Positions 30,493-39,317 of a stretch of DNA of 64,000 nt are shown one piece after another. Location of the stretch: assembly GCA_016719295.1 (NCBI GenBank), contig JADKAF010000001.1:2542001-2606000 (forward strand). Reading direction: 5' to 3'. Position 1 is the first letter of the stretch; each line of letters begins with the position of its first letter. The notes beneath the pieces are model-generated. The model was not told the DNA's origin and ran no database searches. It was given only the letters and a program-made list of their open reading frames with translations. A program made the position numbers and the translations under genes. This DNA comes from Planctomycetota bacterium. GTDB taxonomy: Bacteria > Planctomycetota > UBA1135 > JADKAF01.

Positions 30493-31251
30493 TCAGCGCG
30501 CGGCCAGCTTCACCACGATCTCCGTCGTCTCCCCCGCCTTCACCACCACCGAACGCTTCGGCGGCTCCTTCTGGTGCGCTTCGTGCCAGATCTGGATCTG
30601 GTACTCGCCCGCCGGAACACCCTTCAGCTCGGCGACACCGTCCTCACCGCTCGTCGCGAAGAAGGGATGCGGCACCACGTGCAGCCAGGCATCCATCCAC
30701 GGGTGCACGGAGCAGACGAGCTTCATCTTGTCCGCGTTCGCGAAGCGGAACTCGAGCGGGTCCTGGCCTTGGGCCATGCCGATGTTGAAGGGCTCGTTCT
30801 TCCTCGGGGTGCCGAGGACGTTGTGATAGGTCGGGTCGGAGTTCAGGACCTTCACGAGCTGGCCCGCGCGCACGCCGGCGACGTGCGGGACGTAGCGGCA
30901 TTGCTTCTGGTCGAGGACGACGGGGGCGTCGTCGGGGTAGTTCATCGCCGGGAGGGGCGACTCGATGAAGACGAAGGCGTTGGCGATCTTGCCGTCCTTC
31001 ACCACCCAGCGCTCGGTGAAGAGGGCGGCTTCGCAGGTCTGCTGATCGGCGGTGATCCGGATCGGCTCGGGGACCGGAGCTTCGCCTTCGAGCTCGACGC
31101 GCACGCGGATCGTGCCGTGCGTCGCGGGAGCCGGCGTGTGGCGCGGCGCGTTGGGGTCGACGGCGACGGTGCCCGAGGAAGCATCCTTGTCGCAAGCGAC
31201 GAGGAGCAGCGTCACGCAAGCGAGAGCGGTGCAGCGGAGGGCGAAGAACAT
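30493..31251 (-). CDS. Cupredoxin-like lipoprotein of the oxidase maturation operon
   Basis: The 252-residue protein carries a lipobox (TLLLVAC with C20). A plastocyanin-type copper site is visible: H143 (DPTYHNVLG), C180 and H183 (KLVCSVHPWM) and M186, the classical Cys-His-His-Met set in the expected order. After it comes a carboxypeptidase-regulatory-like segment (GVAELKGVPAGEYQIQIWHE). This layout is often annotated as methylamine utilisation protein or plastocyanin-like. It lies 55 bp after DUF420 and is the last gene of the ctaA-ctaB-sco-DUF420 operon, so a role in copper delivery or electron transfer near cytochrome oxidase is likely. Anchoring would be to an envelope membrane facing the periplasm. 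Confidence 0.85.
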   Translation of the reverse strand: MFFALRCTALACVTLLLVACDKDASSGTVAVDPNAPRHTPAPATHGTIRVRVELEGEAPVPEPIRITADQQTCEAALFTERWVVKDGKIANAFVFIESPLPAMNYPDDAPVVLDQKQCRYVPHVAGVRAGQLVKVLNSDPTYHNVLGTPRKNEPFNIGMAQGQDPLEFRFANADKMKLVCSVHPWMDAWLHVVPHPFFATSGEDGVAELKGVPAGEYQIQIWHEAHQKEPPKRSVVVKAGETTEIVVKLAAR

Positions 31252-31306
31252 GCGCGCAGGTCGAGGGTGACAGGTCGAGGGGAGGCAGAGCTCGCCAGGG
31301 GCGCGC

Positions 31307-31753
31307 TCAGAGGTGGTGCAGCATCGCATAGATCACGACGCCGGTCACCGAGACGTAGGCCCAGATCGGCAGGGCGAACTTCGCCAGTCGCTTGTGCTTC
31401 GCGAGGCGGCCTTTCCACGCGAAGTAGACCGTGGCGCCCACCAGCGGCGGGACGGCCATCGCGAGCAGCGTGTGCGAAAGCAGGATCGCGAAGTAGAGCG
31501 CGCGCACGGAGCCTTCGTGCGGGAACTTCGTCGTGCCGTTGATCGCTAGGTTCGCGAGGTAGCCCACGAGGAAGAGCGAGGAGGCGAGGATCGCGGCGCA
31601 CATCAAGCGCGCGTGGAGCTCCTGCTTGCCGCGCTTGATCGCGACCAGGCCGGCGGTGACGAGCAGCGCCGAAGTGGCGTTCAGCGCCGCGTTCGTCGGC
31701 GGCAGCCAAGGCGTCTGCGAGGCGAGGAGAGCGAAGGCGGGCGAGAGGAGCAC
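31307..31753 (-). CDS. DUF420-family membrane protein
   Basis: This 148-residue protein has four hydrophobic helices (ATSALLVTAGLVAIKRG, LMCAAILASSLFLVGYLANL, LYFAILLSHTLLAMAVPPLVG, LPIWAYVSVTGVVIYAML). The sequence matches DUF420/YozB proteins, which often lie next to cytochrome oxidase assembly genes. Histidines at the helix ends (LHARLM, LLSHTLL, LHHL) could bind haem or metal. I chose the GTG at 31751-31753: TGAGGAAAAG, which includes the stop codon of sco, lies just before it as ribosome binding site. Function is unknown, but the context says oxidase maturation. Confidence 0.82.
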   Translation of the reverse strand: MLLSPAFALLASQTPWLPPTNAALNATSALLVTAGLVAIKRGKQELHARLMCAAILASSLFLVGYLANLAINGTTKFPHEGSVRALYFAILLSHTLLAMAVPPLVGATVYFAWKGRLAKHKRLAKFALPIWAYVSVTGVVIYAMLHHL

Positions 31754-31767
31754 GGTGTGACTTTTCC

Positions 31768-32427
31768 TCAGCGTGGAGAGAGGAGCTGCTGCGCGTCGCG
31801 GACGAGAGCGCCGAGCTCGGCCTCGGAGAGCGACTTCTCGTCGCCCTCGCCGAACTCGATGGGCGCATAGGTCCTCACCAGCTCGCCGTCGGCGTCGACC
31901 AAGGCGAAGCGCAGCGAGTGCATCGCGGGGTTCGCGGCGCGCAGGTAGCCGAAGCCCTGCTCCATCACGTCGCAGACGGTATCGAGCTCGCCGCGCAGGA
32001 AGAGCCAGCGCGCGGGATCGGCGTCGTGGCGCGCGGCGTAGGCCTGCAGCGCTTCCCGCGTGTCGTGCTCGGGATCGACCGTGATGCTGACCAAGCGCAC
32101 CTCGGGCGGCAGCTCGCGCTGCAGGCGCTGGAAGCCCTGGTTCATCAGCGCGCAGATCGGGCAGGTGGTGAAGAAGAACTCGACCACGCACGGGCGACCG
32201 CGCAGCGCAGCCGCGGTGACCTTCGCCCCCGTCATCGACTCGAGCTCGAAGTCGGGGAGGCGCCGCGGCGCTTCGCTCGGGCTCGCGCTCTCGCGCGCCT
32301 CGCGCTTGCCGCGCGCCAGGGTGAGGAACGCCGCGCTCGCACCGGCGATCGCGACCAAGGCCGCGATCCACACCGCGGGCGAGAAGCCGCGCGTGGCGGA
32401 GGCGTCGCGCGCGGGGCTCTCGCTCAT
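31768..32427 (-). CDS. SCO1/SenC-type copper chaperone
   Basis: The 219-residue protein has an N-terminal membrane anchor (VWIAALVAIAGASAAFLTLA) and a thioredoxin-like domain from about 55 on. The metal/redox cysteines are C89 and C92 in TTCPICALM and the third copper ligand is H170 in AMHSLRF. Typical SCO proteins have CxxxC; here the spacing is CxxC, one residue shorter. SCO proteins deliver copper to the CuA site of cytochrome c oxidase or reduce its cysteines. The gene overlaps ctaB upstream (ATGA) and is followed by DUF420. The CxxC spacing leaves room for a purely thiol-reductase role. Confidence 0.88.
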   Translation of the reverse strand: MSESPARDASATRGFSPAVWIAALVAIAGASAAFLTLARGKREARESASPSEAPRRLPDFELESMTGAKVTAAALRGRPCVVEFFFTTCPICALMNQGFQRLQRELPPEVRLVSITVDPEHDTREALQAYAARHDADPARWLFLRGELDTVCDVMEQGFGYLRAANPAMHSLRFALVDADGELVRTYAPIEFGEGDEKSLSEAELGALVRDAQQLLSPR

Positions 32428-33332
32428 CGCGCCGCGTCGCCGACGAGGGCGAGGAAGAGCGCCGGGAGATAGAGCAGCGAGCTGCGCAGCAGGAGCCGCG
32501 CGGAGGGATCGTCGCGGCGCAGCCGGAAGCGGATCGAGGCCAGGAGATAGAGCAGCGAGAAGGCGCCACCCACGAGCGCGGAGATCCAACCGCTGAGCCC
32601 GAGCGCCCACGGCGCGAAGGAGAGCGGCACGAGCGCGAGCGCGTGGAGCACGGCGTGATCGCCGGTGAGATGGCCGCTCGCGTCGGTGCACGGCAGCATG
32701 CGCAGGCCCGCGGCCGCGTACTGGGCGCGGTAGAGCCACGCGATCGCGAAGAAGTGCGGGATCTGCCAGAGGAAGATCAGCCCGAAGAGCACGAGCGCGG
32801 GCAGCCACATCGCGCGCGGATCGCCGCCGCCCGCGGCGTAGCCGACGGCCACCGGCAGGGCGCCAGGGATCGCGCCGACCCAGGTGTTCCACGTCGTGCG
32901 CGCCTTCAGCGGCGTGTAGACGGCGACGTAGAGGACGAACGCGAAGAGCGCGAGCGCCGTCGGCAGCGGGCCGCAGGTCCAGAGCATCAGGCACGCGCCG
33001 AGGCTGCCGCACCAGGCGCCGAGCGCGAGCGCGTGGTTCGGCGCCACGCGGCCCGCGGGCATCGGGCGCTCTGCCGTGCGCGGCATGCGGCGATCGATCT
33101 CGATCTCCAGGATCTGGTTGAACGCGCTGCCGGCCGCGCCGATGCCGAGCATGCCGAGCACGACGCCGAGGAGCTGCAGCCATGCGAAGCGCTCGCCCGC
33201 CGCGAGCGCGTAGCCCGAGGCGGTGACGATGCCGACCATGAGCAGCAGGCGCAGCTTGGTGAGCTGGATCGCGTCGTGCATGAGGGTCGGTGAGGCCGCG
33301 GGGAGCGCGGCGGCGGTCGGAGAGAAGCTCAT
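32424..33332 (-). CDS. ctaB: Protoheme IX farnesyltransferase (haem O synthase)
   Basis: The 302-residue integral membrane protein belongs to the UbiA prenyltransferase family. The first aspartate motif is in AAGSAFNQILEIEIDRRMPRT and the second region in VYTPLKARTTWNTWVGAIPG, both characteristic of CtaB/CyoE. It attaches a farnesyl group to haem b to give haem o. About eight membrane helices are visible. It is coupled to ctaA before it (ATGA overlap) and to sco after it (ATGA overlap), an arrangement that makes haem a and inserts copper for an aa3-type oxidase. The oxidase subunits themselves are not in the window. Confidence 0.95.
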   Translation of the reverse strand: MSFSPTAAALPAASPTLMHDAIQLTKLRLLLMVGIVTASGYALAAGERFAWLQLLGVVLGMLGIGAAGSAFNQILEIEIDRRMPRTAERPMPAGRVAPNHALALGAWCGSLGACLMLWTCGPLPTALALFAFVLYVAVYTPLKARTTWNTWVGAIPGALPVAVGYAAGGGDPRAMWLPALVLFGLIFLWQIPHFFAIAWLYRAQYAAAGLRMLPCTDASGHLTGDHAVLHALALVPLSFAPWALGLSGWISALVGGAFSLLYLLASIRFRLRRDDPSARLLLRSSLLYLPALFLALVGDAAR

Positions 33333-34444
33333 GCGCGCGCCTCGCTCGCGGCGAGTGGCGCGGCCGCCGCAGCCCTCGCGCGCGCCGGCGACGTTACGCG
33401 CCACGCGAAGAGAACCGCGACCCAGGCCGTCGCGAGCACGGCGGCGCCGGTCGCGACGTGCGCCACGGTAGGGATCGTGTCCTTCGCCGTCCAGATCACG
33501 GCGGCGCCCAGCGAGACCTGCGCCAGCACGAGCGCGAGCAGCGCCTGGACCGGTCGCACCAGCGCGGCGGCCGCGGCGTGGCACTTGCGGACGCGCAGGA
33601 AGAGCGCGATCGCGAGCAGCAGGATCAGCAGCGCCCCCAGGCGATGCAGGAAGTGCACGACGACCGGCGTCTCCTCGAGCGGCGGGAGGAGTCCGCCGAA
33701 CATGAGCGGGAAGTCCTCGATCGCGAGCGGGTTCACCGGCTCGAGCGGATCCTTCATGTGGCGCATCAGCGCGCCGAGCACGAGCTGCGCGAAGACCAGC
33801 GTGAAGAGGATGGACGCGAGCGCGCGCGTGCCGCCCCCGCCTTCGACCTCGCGGCGCGGCGGCGCGTTCCGCGCCCAGGTCTTGGTGAGGCCGACCGCGA
33901 TCGTCGCGACGCCGCAGAGGATCGCCTGTGCTAGGCAGCCATGCGTCGCGGAGATCATGAGCGGCATCAGGTTCAGCACGGTGAGGCCGCCGAGCAGACC
34001 TTGCACGCAGACGCCGACGAAGAGCGCCTTCGCGAGGTGGCGCACCCACGCGCGCTCGCCGATCACGTGCACCCAGATCGCCAGGGCCACGATGCAGGCG
34101 CCGAGGCCGGCGGCGAGCAGGCGATGGCCGTGCTCGGCGCGCACGGAGGAGATCTGGTACCAGCCCTCGGGCCCCAGCCAGGTGCCGTAAGACGTCGGCC
34201 AGTCCGGCACCGAGAGCCCGGCGCCGATCGTGGTGACGACGCCGCCAGCGGCGATCACGACGAGCGTGTAGAGCGCTCCCAAGGCCGCGAAGAGCTGCAG
34301 CCAGGGGCGCGAGGCAGGCGATGATGGCGCGCCGGAAGAACGCGCGAGCGAGGTCTGGTCCACGGTCGAGAGCCCTGGGACGAAGCGCTTAGCTAGGCCC
34401 GCTCGGCCGTCCCGGTCAAGCGCAGAGGGCCGTTCTGCGACCAT
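33329..34444 (-). CDS. ctaA: Haem A synthase (CtaA/COX15)
   Basis: This membrane protein of up to 371 residues shows the CtaA/COX15 signatures: GVVTTIGAGLSVPDWPTSYG near the first helix, then paired haem-ligand histidines in RAEHGHRLLAAGLG, SATHGCLAQ, HFLHRLGALL and VAHVATGA. It oxidises the methyl group of haem o to make haem a. I give the ATG at 34442-34444; a GTG at 34361-34363, closer to the first membrane helix, is also possible and would remove 27 residues of no family likeness. It heads the oxidase maturation operon and is divergent from a large secreted protein gene, 71 bp away. Confidence 0.94.
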   Translation of the reverse strand: MVAERPSALDRDGRAGLAKRFVPGLSTVDQTSLARSSGAPSSPASRPWLQLFAALGALYTLVVIAAGGVVTTIGAGLSVPDWPTSYGTWLGPEGWYQISSVRAEHGHRLLAAGLGACIVALAIWVHVIGERAWVRHLAKALFVGVCVQGLLGGLTVLNLMPLMISATHGCLAQAILCGVATIAVGLTKTWARNAPPRREVEGGGGTRALASILFTLVFAQLVLGALMRHMKDPLEPVNPLAIEDFPLMFGGLLPPLEETPVVVHFLHRLGALLILLLAIALFLRVRKCHAAAAALVRPVQALLALVLAQVSLGAAVIWTAKDTIPTVAHVATGAAVLATAWVAVLFAWRVTSPARARAAAAAPLAASEARA

Positions 34445-34515
34445 CTGTCGCCGCGCTGGCCGAGAGGGGTACAGCCCGGCTACGGTGCGCTCCTTCCCTC
34501 CCCGTCCTGGTGCCC

Positions 34516-36951
34516 ATGACCCGCGACATCGCCTCGCTCTGCTCGCTGGCCGCCGCTCGCGCAGCCCTCTTCGCCCTCGCCTGCGCCGCGAGCAGCGCCC
34601 CCCTCGTCGCGCAGCACGCGAGTGCAAGCGGCATCTACCCGCATCTCGCGCTCTACAACCGCGAAGGCGAATGCGGAATCGGCGCGGTGGTCCCGTGGCA
34701 AGGCCGGCTCTGGGTGATCACCTACGCGCCGCACGAGCCGAAGGGCTCGAGCGATCGGCTCTACGAGATCACGCCCGAGCTCGAGCTCCGCGTGCGCGAG
34801 GAGTCGATCGGAGGCACCTGCGCCAACCGCTTGATCCACCGCGAGTCGGAGCAGCTCTTCCTCGGCCCCTATGCGATCGATCGCGCGGGTGCGGTGCGCG
34901 CGATCCCGTTCGCTCGCATGTACGGGCGCCACACCGGCACGGCGCGCCATCTCCGCGAGCCGGCGGAGAAGATCGTCACCGCGACGATGGAGGAGGGCTT
35001 CTACGAGGTCGACGTGCGCACGCTCGAGGTGCGCGAGCTCTTCCGCGACGAGCAGCTCGGAGGCGGACGCAAGGCCGACCTGCCGGGCTATCACGGCAAG
35101 GGCTTCTACTCCGCGCAAGGGCGCTACGTTTACGCCAACAACGGCGAGCACGGCATCGAAGCGCTGCGCCGCCCCGAGGTGCCCTCGGGCGTGCTCGCGA
35201 GCTGGGACGGCGTCGCCGAGCACTTCGAGATCGTTCAGCGCGCGCAGTTCACGGAGGTGACCGGACCGGGGGGCCTCGAGGGGAACGCCGCGGACACCGA
35301 TCCGCTCTGGTCGCTCGGCTTCGATCATCGCTCGGTGATCTTGATGCTGCTCGACGGCGGAGCCTGGCATCGCTATCGCTTGCCGAAGGCTTCGCACAGC
35401 TACGACGGCGCGCACGGCTGGAACACCGAGTGGCCGCGCATCCGCGACATCGGGACGGGCGACGAGTGGCTCGCGACGATGCACGGCAGCTTCTTCGCCT
35501 TCCCGCGCGGCTTTCGCGCCAACGCGACCGCGGGCCTCCGTCCGCGCTCGAGCTACCTGAAGGTGATCGGCGACTTCGCGCGCTTCGGCGAGCGCATCGC
35601 CTTCGGCTGCGACGACAGCGCGGCGAACGAGTTCCTGAACAAGCGGCGCGCGAAGGGCTCGCTCGCCGCTCCCCCATCGCACTCGAATCTGTGGTTCGTC
35701 GAGCCCGCCGCCCTCGAGGGCTTCGGCCCGGTGCTCGCGCGCGGCGCGGTCTGGCTCGACGAGACGGTGCGCGCGGACGAGGCGTCGGATCCGTATCTCC
35801 GCAGCGGCTGCGAGCGCTTCGCGCTGCACCTCGCCCGACGCGGCGCGCTCGAAGGCCGCTCCCCGCGCCTCACGATCGAGATCGATCGCGAAGGCCGCGG
35901 CAGCTTCGAGGTCCTGCGCGTAGTGGAGCTCGACACGCCCTATCGCTGGATCGATCTGAGCGACGAGGAGGGCATCTGGGTGCGGCTGCGCTGCGATCGC
36001 GAGGTCGCGACCCTCAGCGCGTGCTTCCACGGCTCGGAACGCGATGCGCGCGGGCCGGAGCCGGCGCCGATCTTCGCCGGGCTCGCGCCGCGAGCGAGCC
36101 CCACCGCTCCGCTCGGCGGGCTGCTGCTCGTGCGGAACGGCGCGCGGAAGACCCTCGCGGTGGCCACCACGCGCGGCGCCTACGAGCTCGACGAGAAGCT
36201 CCTGCTCGCGCGCTCCGCGGAGCCGACGCTCGCTGCCGACATCGAGTCAGAGGTCGCGGTCCCGCGCAGCGTGCTCGAGGACGACGGCGCTTCGCTGCTC
36301 GTCATCGACGACTCCGGCCGACGCTGGCGCCTGCCGCGCGGCCCCGAGGCCGCGACGCGCGCTGCCCACGTCCTCTTTCCGCGCGTCGCCAGAGAAGTCG
36401 CGACCGAGCGCGATCTCTTCCACGCCGGCGGCACCTTCTATGAGCTCCCCGCGGAGAACGCGGGCGGGTTCGCCAAGATGCGTCCCATCGCGACGCACGC
36501 GTTCGACCTGCACGACTTCGCGAGCTATCGCGGGCTGCTCGTGCTGAGCGGGGTACGCGCGGACGCGATCGCGAGCGAGCACGTCGTGAAGAGCGCGGAT
36601 GGCGCGGCGGCTCTCTGGATCGGCGCGCTCGACGATCTCTGGCAGCTCGGCAAACCCCGCGGCTTCGGCGGCCCCTGGCGCGAGAGCGCGGTGGAGGCCG
36701 GCGTGCCGAGCGATCCCTTCCTCGTGAGCGGCTTCGACGCGAAGCGCCTGCGCCTCCAAGCGGAGAGCGCCTGCACGCTGAGCGTCGAGATCGACCTCGC
36801 GGGGACGGGCCTCTGGGTGGAGCACCGCCGCTTCGCGCTCGAAGCAGGGAAGCGCGTGGAGCACGACTTCCCGATCGGCTTCGACGCGTATTGGCTGCGC
36901 GTGACGAGCGATGTGGCGACGACGGCCTCGGCGCAGATGCTCTACCGCTGA
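34516..36951 (+). CDS. Large secreted protein of unknown function, 811 aa
   Basis: A signal peptide opens the protein (ALFALACAASSAPLVAQHASA, cleavage near residue 33). The body contains many short strands and Trp/Gly-rich turns: YPHLALYNREGECGIGAVVPWQGRLWVITYAPHEPKG is split here as YPHLALYNREGECG and WQGRLWVITYAPHEP. It looks like an all-beta fold of propeller type in the first 400 residues and beta sandwiches after that (CERFALHLARRG, TIEIDREGRGSFEVLRVVEL). No catalytic motif is evident and I do not recognise a family with certainty. The ATG at 34516 is chosen over a GTG six bases upstream. It stands alone, divergent from ctaA and convergent with the next gene. Confidence 0.8.
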   Translation: MTRDIASLCSLAAARAALFALACAASSAPLVAQHASASGIYPHLALYNREGECGIGAVVPWQGRLWVITYAPHEPKGSSDRLYEITPELELRVREESIGGTCANRLIHRESEQLFLGPYAIDRAGAVRAIPFARMYGRHTGTARHLREPAEKIVTATMEEGFYEVDVRTLEVRELFRDEQLGGGRKADLPGYHGKGFYSAQGRYVYANNGEHGIEALRRPEVPSGVLASWDGVAEHFEIVQRAQFTEVTGPGGLEGNAADTDPLWSLGFDHRSVILMLLDGGAWHRYRLPKASHSYDGAHGWNTEWPRIRDIGTGDEWLATMHGSFFAFPRGFRANATAGLRPRSSYLKVIGDFARFGERIAFGCDDSAANEFLNKRRAKGSLAAPPSHSNLWFVEPAALEGFGPVLARGAVWLDETVRADEASDPYLRSGCERFALHLARRGALEGRSPRLTIEIDREGRGSFEVLRVVELDTPYRWIDLSDEEGIWVRLRCDREVATLSACFHGSERDARGPEPAPIFAGLAPRASPTAPLGGLLLVRNGARKTLAVATTRGAYELDEKLLLARSAEPTLAADIESEVAVPRSVLEDDGASLLVIDDSGRRWRLPRGPEAATRAAHVLFPRVAREVATERDLFHAGGTFYELPAENAGGFAKMRPIATHAFDLHDFASYRGLLVLSGVRADAIASEHVVKSADGAAALWIGALDDLWQLGKPRGFGGPWRESAVEAGVPSDPFLVSGFDAKRLRLQAESACTLSVEIDLAGTGLWVEHRRFALEAGKRVEHDFPIGFDAYWLRVTSDVATTASAQMLYR

Positions 36952-36960
36952 GCGCTCGCC

Positions 36961-38178
36961 TCAGCCGCAGAGCTCTCGCCGCAGCACATCCAGGAACAGC
37001 CCCACATCCGTCACGATCCCGCTCGCCTGCGACGAGCCGCGATCGTTCAGCTTCGTCACCACCGCGGAGTGGATGTCGACGCAGACGGTGCGCACCCAGG
37101 CCGGCAGCATGTTGCCGACGCCGATGCCGTGGAGCATCGAGGAGAGGATGAGCACCAAGCCCGCGTTCTCGAGCGCCTTCGCGTAGGCCTCCTGCGCCTT
37201 GATGAGGTCCATCTCCGTGTCGGGGAGCGGACCGTCATCGCGGATCGAGCCGGCGAGGACGAAGGGGACCTTGGCTTGGATGCAGGCGTGCATGACGCCG
37301 CTCTTCAGGATCCCCTGCTCCACCGCGGCGGCGATCGAGCCCGCGGCGCGGATCGCGTTGATCGCACGCATGTGGTGCATGTGGCCCTCGGCGACGGGAA
37401 CGCCGGTCTCGAGCGAGACGCCGAGCGAGGTGCCGTAGAGCGCGCGCTCGCAATCGTGCACGGCGAGCGCGTTGCCGGAGAGCAGGTGATCGATCCAGCC
37501 GCCGCGGAGCAGCGCTTCCAAGTGCTCGGCGCCGCCGGTGTGCACCACGACGGGCCCGGCGACGACGACGATCGACTTCTGCGCGGCGCGGGCCTCGCGC
37601 GCCCAGCGCGCGACTTGCGCGATGCGCACGCGCACGGCGCGCTCCGAGGAGACCTCGTTGTCCATGAACTTGAAGTCGCCGCTCGTCCGCGCCTGATACT
37701 CGGGCTCGATGCGCACGCCGAGGTGGCCGCAGACCACCGTCTCGCCGGCGACGAGGTCGCGGATCTTCTTGCAGGAGATCCGCTCGCCCTCGATCACCAG
37801 CACGGCGTCCATGCGCTGCTTCTCGACCGGCGTCCAGCGGCCGTTCCAGCGCACCTGCGTGCGCTGGTTCGTGGTGGAGTAGAAGCCCGCGGGCGCCACG
37901 CCGTCCTTGGGGGCCGGAGCGACGCGCGCGTCCTCGCGGCCCTGCACGCGCGCGCCGAGCGCGGAGAGGTTGTCGAGCACCTTCTGCAGGCTCTCGACGG
38001 AGTCGTGGCGCACCTCGAGCTCGGCTTCCGAGACATCCTCGGCGCGATGGCCCACGTCGAAGCGCAGGATCGTGTAGTTGCCGCCGTTCTCGAGGACGCA
38101 CGCGAGCATGCGCGACATGAGCCCCGAGTCGATGAGATGCCCGGCGGCCTCGACGCGCGCGCTGAAGCTCTGCGACAT
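36961..38178 (-). CDS. LOR/SDH-domain protein (TIGR00300-like, ornithine cyclodeaminase type)
   Basis: The 405-residue protein matches the LOR/SDH bifunctional-enzyme region found in archaeal ornithine cyclodeaminases and at the C-terminus of cyanobacterial ArgZ/AgrE. The start region (VEAAGHLIDSGLMSRMLACVLENGGNYTI is seen as GHLIDSGLMSR and LENGGNYTILRFDVG) and the later VVVAGPVVVHTGGAEHL and HMHHMRAINAIRAAG fit that family. The known reaction is NAD-dependent conversion of ornithine to proline with ammonia release. The N-terminal arginine-dihydrolase part of ArgZ is absent. It is convergent with the large secreted protein gene (9 bp between stops) and followed upstream by a stress protein gene. 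Enzyme assignment is moderate; TIGR00300 members differ. Confidence 0.82.
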   Translation of the reverse strand: MSQSFSARVEAAGHLIDSGLMSRMLACVLENGGNYTILRFDVGHRAEDVSEAELEVRHDSVESLQKVLDNLSALGARVQGREDARVAPAPKDGVAPAGFYSTTNQRTQVRWNGRWTPVEKQRMDAVLVIEGERISCKKIRDLVAGETVVCGHLGVRIEPEYQARTSGDFKFMDNEVSSERAVRVRIAQVARWAREARAAQKSIVVVAGPVVVHTGGAEHLEALLRGGWIDHLLSGNALAVHDCERALYGTSLGVSLETGVPVAEGHMHHMRAINAIRAAGSIAAAVEQGILKSGVMHACIQAKVPFVLAGSIRDDGPLPDTEMDLIKAQEAYAKALENAGLVLILSSMLHGIGVGNMLPAWVRTVCVDIHSAVVTKLNDRGSSQASGIVTDVGLFLDVLRRELCG

Positions 38179-38208
38179 GCGTTCCTGCTCCTCTCCGCGG
38201 GCGATGGT

Positions 38209-38730
38209 TCAGACGAAGTGCTGTCCGCCGGCCTTGATCGTGAGCACCGGGCAGGGCGCCGTGCGCACGACCTTCTCGGCCGTGCTGCCGATCAATGCGG
38301 AGCGCAGCGCGCCGCGCCCATGCGTGGCGATGACGATGAGATCGGCGCGGCGCTCGCGCGAGGCGCGTACCAGCTCCTCGGCCGCCTTGCTCCCGCCTTC
38401 GAGCAGCACGGGCTCGATCGCGACGCCCTCGACGCGATGGCGCGAGGCGAGGTCCTCGAGCGCGCGCAGCGCGCCCTTCCGGATCTCCTCGTGATAGCGC
38501 CCGAGGTCCAAGCTCTGCGTGTCGATGAACTTGCGGAGCGCCGGCAGGACGCGCAGGAGATCCTCCTCCAGCACGTGGGCGAGGAAGATCTGCGCCGAGA
38601 AGCTGCGCGCGAGCTCGACGCCGTACCGCAGCGCGCGCGCAGCGTCGTCCGAGAAGTCGGTGGCGACGAGGAGGCGGCGGAGCTGGATCAAGGCGTGGCT
38701 CGAGGAAGCGGAGAGCGGAATCGAGCGCAA
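38209..38730 (-). CDS. Universal stress protein (UspA family)
   Basis: The 173-residue protein has one Usp domain: LLVATDFSDDAARALRYGVEL at the start (about 20-40) and the ATP-binding signature THGRGALRSALIGSTAEKVV near 137-155, followed by APCPVLTI. The G-x2-G-x8/9-G-S/T pattern suggests ATP binding. Such proteins are induced by starvation, oxidants or energy stress. Thirty base pairs separate it from the LOR/SDH gene downstream on the same strand, so both may be transcribed together. The first ATG is used; about 15 extra residues precede the domain. Confidence 0.92.
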   Translation of the reverse strand: MRSIPLSASSSHALIQLRRLLVATDFSDDAARALRYGVELARSFSAQIFLAHVLEEDLLRVLPALRKFIDTQSLDLGRYHEEIRKGALRALEDLASRHRVEGVAIEPVLLEGGSKAAEELVRASRERRADLIVIATHGRGALRSALIGSTAEKVVRTAPCPVLTIKAGGQHFV

Positions 38731-38797
38731 GGTATACGCTCCGCGCCGCCCGGCAGGAAGCGCGGGAGAGCGCTTGCCTCCCTCGTCTCGCCGGGGC

Positions 38798-39190
38798 TCA
38801 GATCCGCCGTGCCCCCGCGATCATGATCGTGCCGGTCACGACCGCCGCCACCGCGAGCGCGGTGAAGAGCAGCGCCAGGATGCGGTGCGCCGGATGGGGT
38901 CGCACCCGCTTCAGCGAGAGGATGCCGCTCACCACCGGACCGGCGAGGGAGATCACCGCGGACCAGGCCAGCGAGAGGTGGATCTCCAGCCAGACCGGAT
39001 CGAACTCGAAGCGCCGCCCGTAGCGCTCGGCGAGGAACACCGCGATGAAGAGCGCCGGCACGAAGAGCGCCACCGTGAGGAGATGCGCGCGCCGGCGGCG
39101 CAGCAGCCCGGTCGCGAGGGACGCGACGAGCAGGACCACGGCGCAGAGAACCGCGGCGAGAAGGGCGTCGAGAAGGGCAGCGTCGCTCAT
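38798..39190 (-). CDS. Small membrane protein with four helices, 130 aa
   Basis: Four hydrophobic segments are visible (LLDALLAAVLCAVVLLVASLATG, ALFVPALFIAVFLAE, LAWSAVISLAGPVVSGILS and ALLFTALAVAAVVTGTIMIAG is split here as ALLFTALAVAAVV). Basic residues fall between helix 1 and 2 and after helix 3 (RPHPAHR). This is similar in outline to DUF420 or cytochrome b561-like four-helix proteins, and histidines H73 and H101 near helix ends could be ligands, but I cannot assign a family. It follows the PDZ gene's terminator and so probably has its own promoter. Confidence 0.72.
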   Translation of the reverse strand: MSDAALLDALLAAVLCAVVLLVASLATGLLRRRRAHLLTVALFVPALFIAVFLAERYGRRFEFDPVWLEIHLSLAWSAVISLAGPVVSGILSLKRVRPHPAHRILALLFTALAVAAVVTGTIMIAGARRI

Positions 39191-39246
39191 GCAGGTCAGG
39201 CCTAGCTGCGTCCAGGATGCCCGAGGCGCGAGCCAATCCCAGCGAG

Positions 39247-39297
39247 AAAAAGCGTCGCGCCCTCGACCCGCGCAGGAGCGGGGCGAGGGCGCGACGC
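39247..39297 (-). terminator. Rho-independent terminator of the PDZ-protein gene
   Basis: Perfect 14-bp arms (39252-39265 and 39284-39297) enclose a loop that itself contains a 5-bp stem. On the minus strand the hairpin is followed by TTTTT (39251-39247). It lies 20 bp after the stop codon of the PDZ gene. Confidence 0.88.
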
Positions 39298-39317
39298 AGG
39301 GCGCCTCGCGGCGCAGA

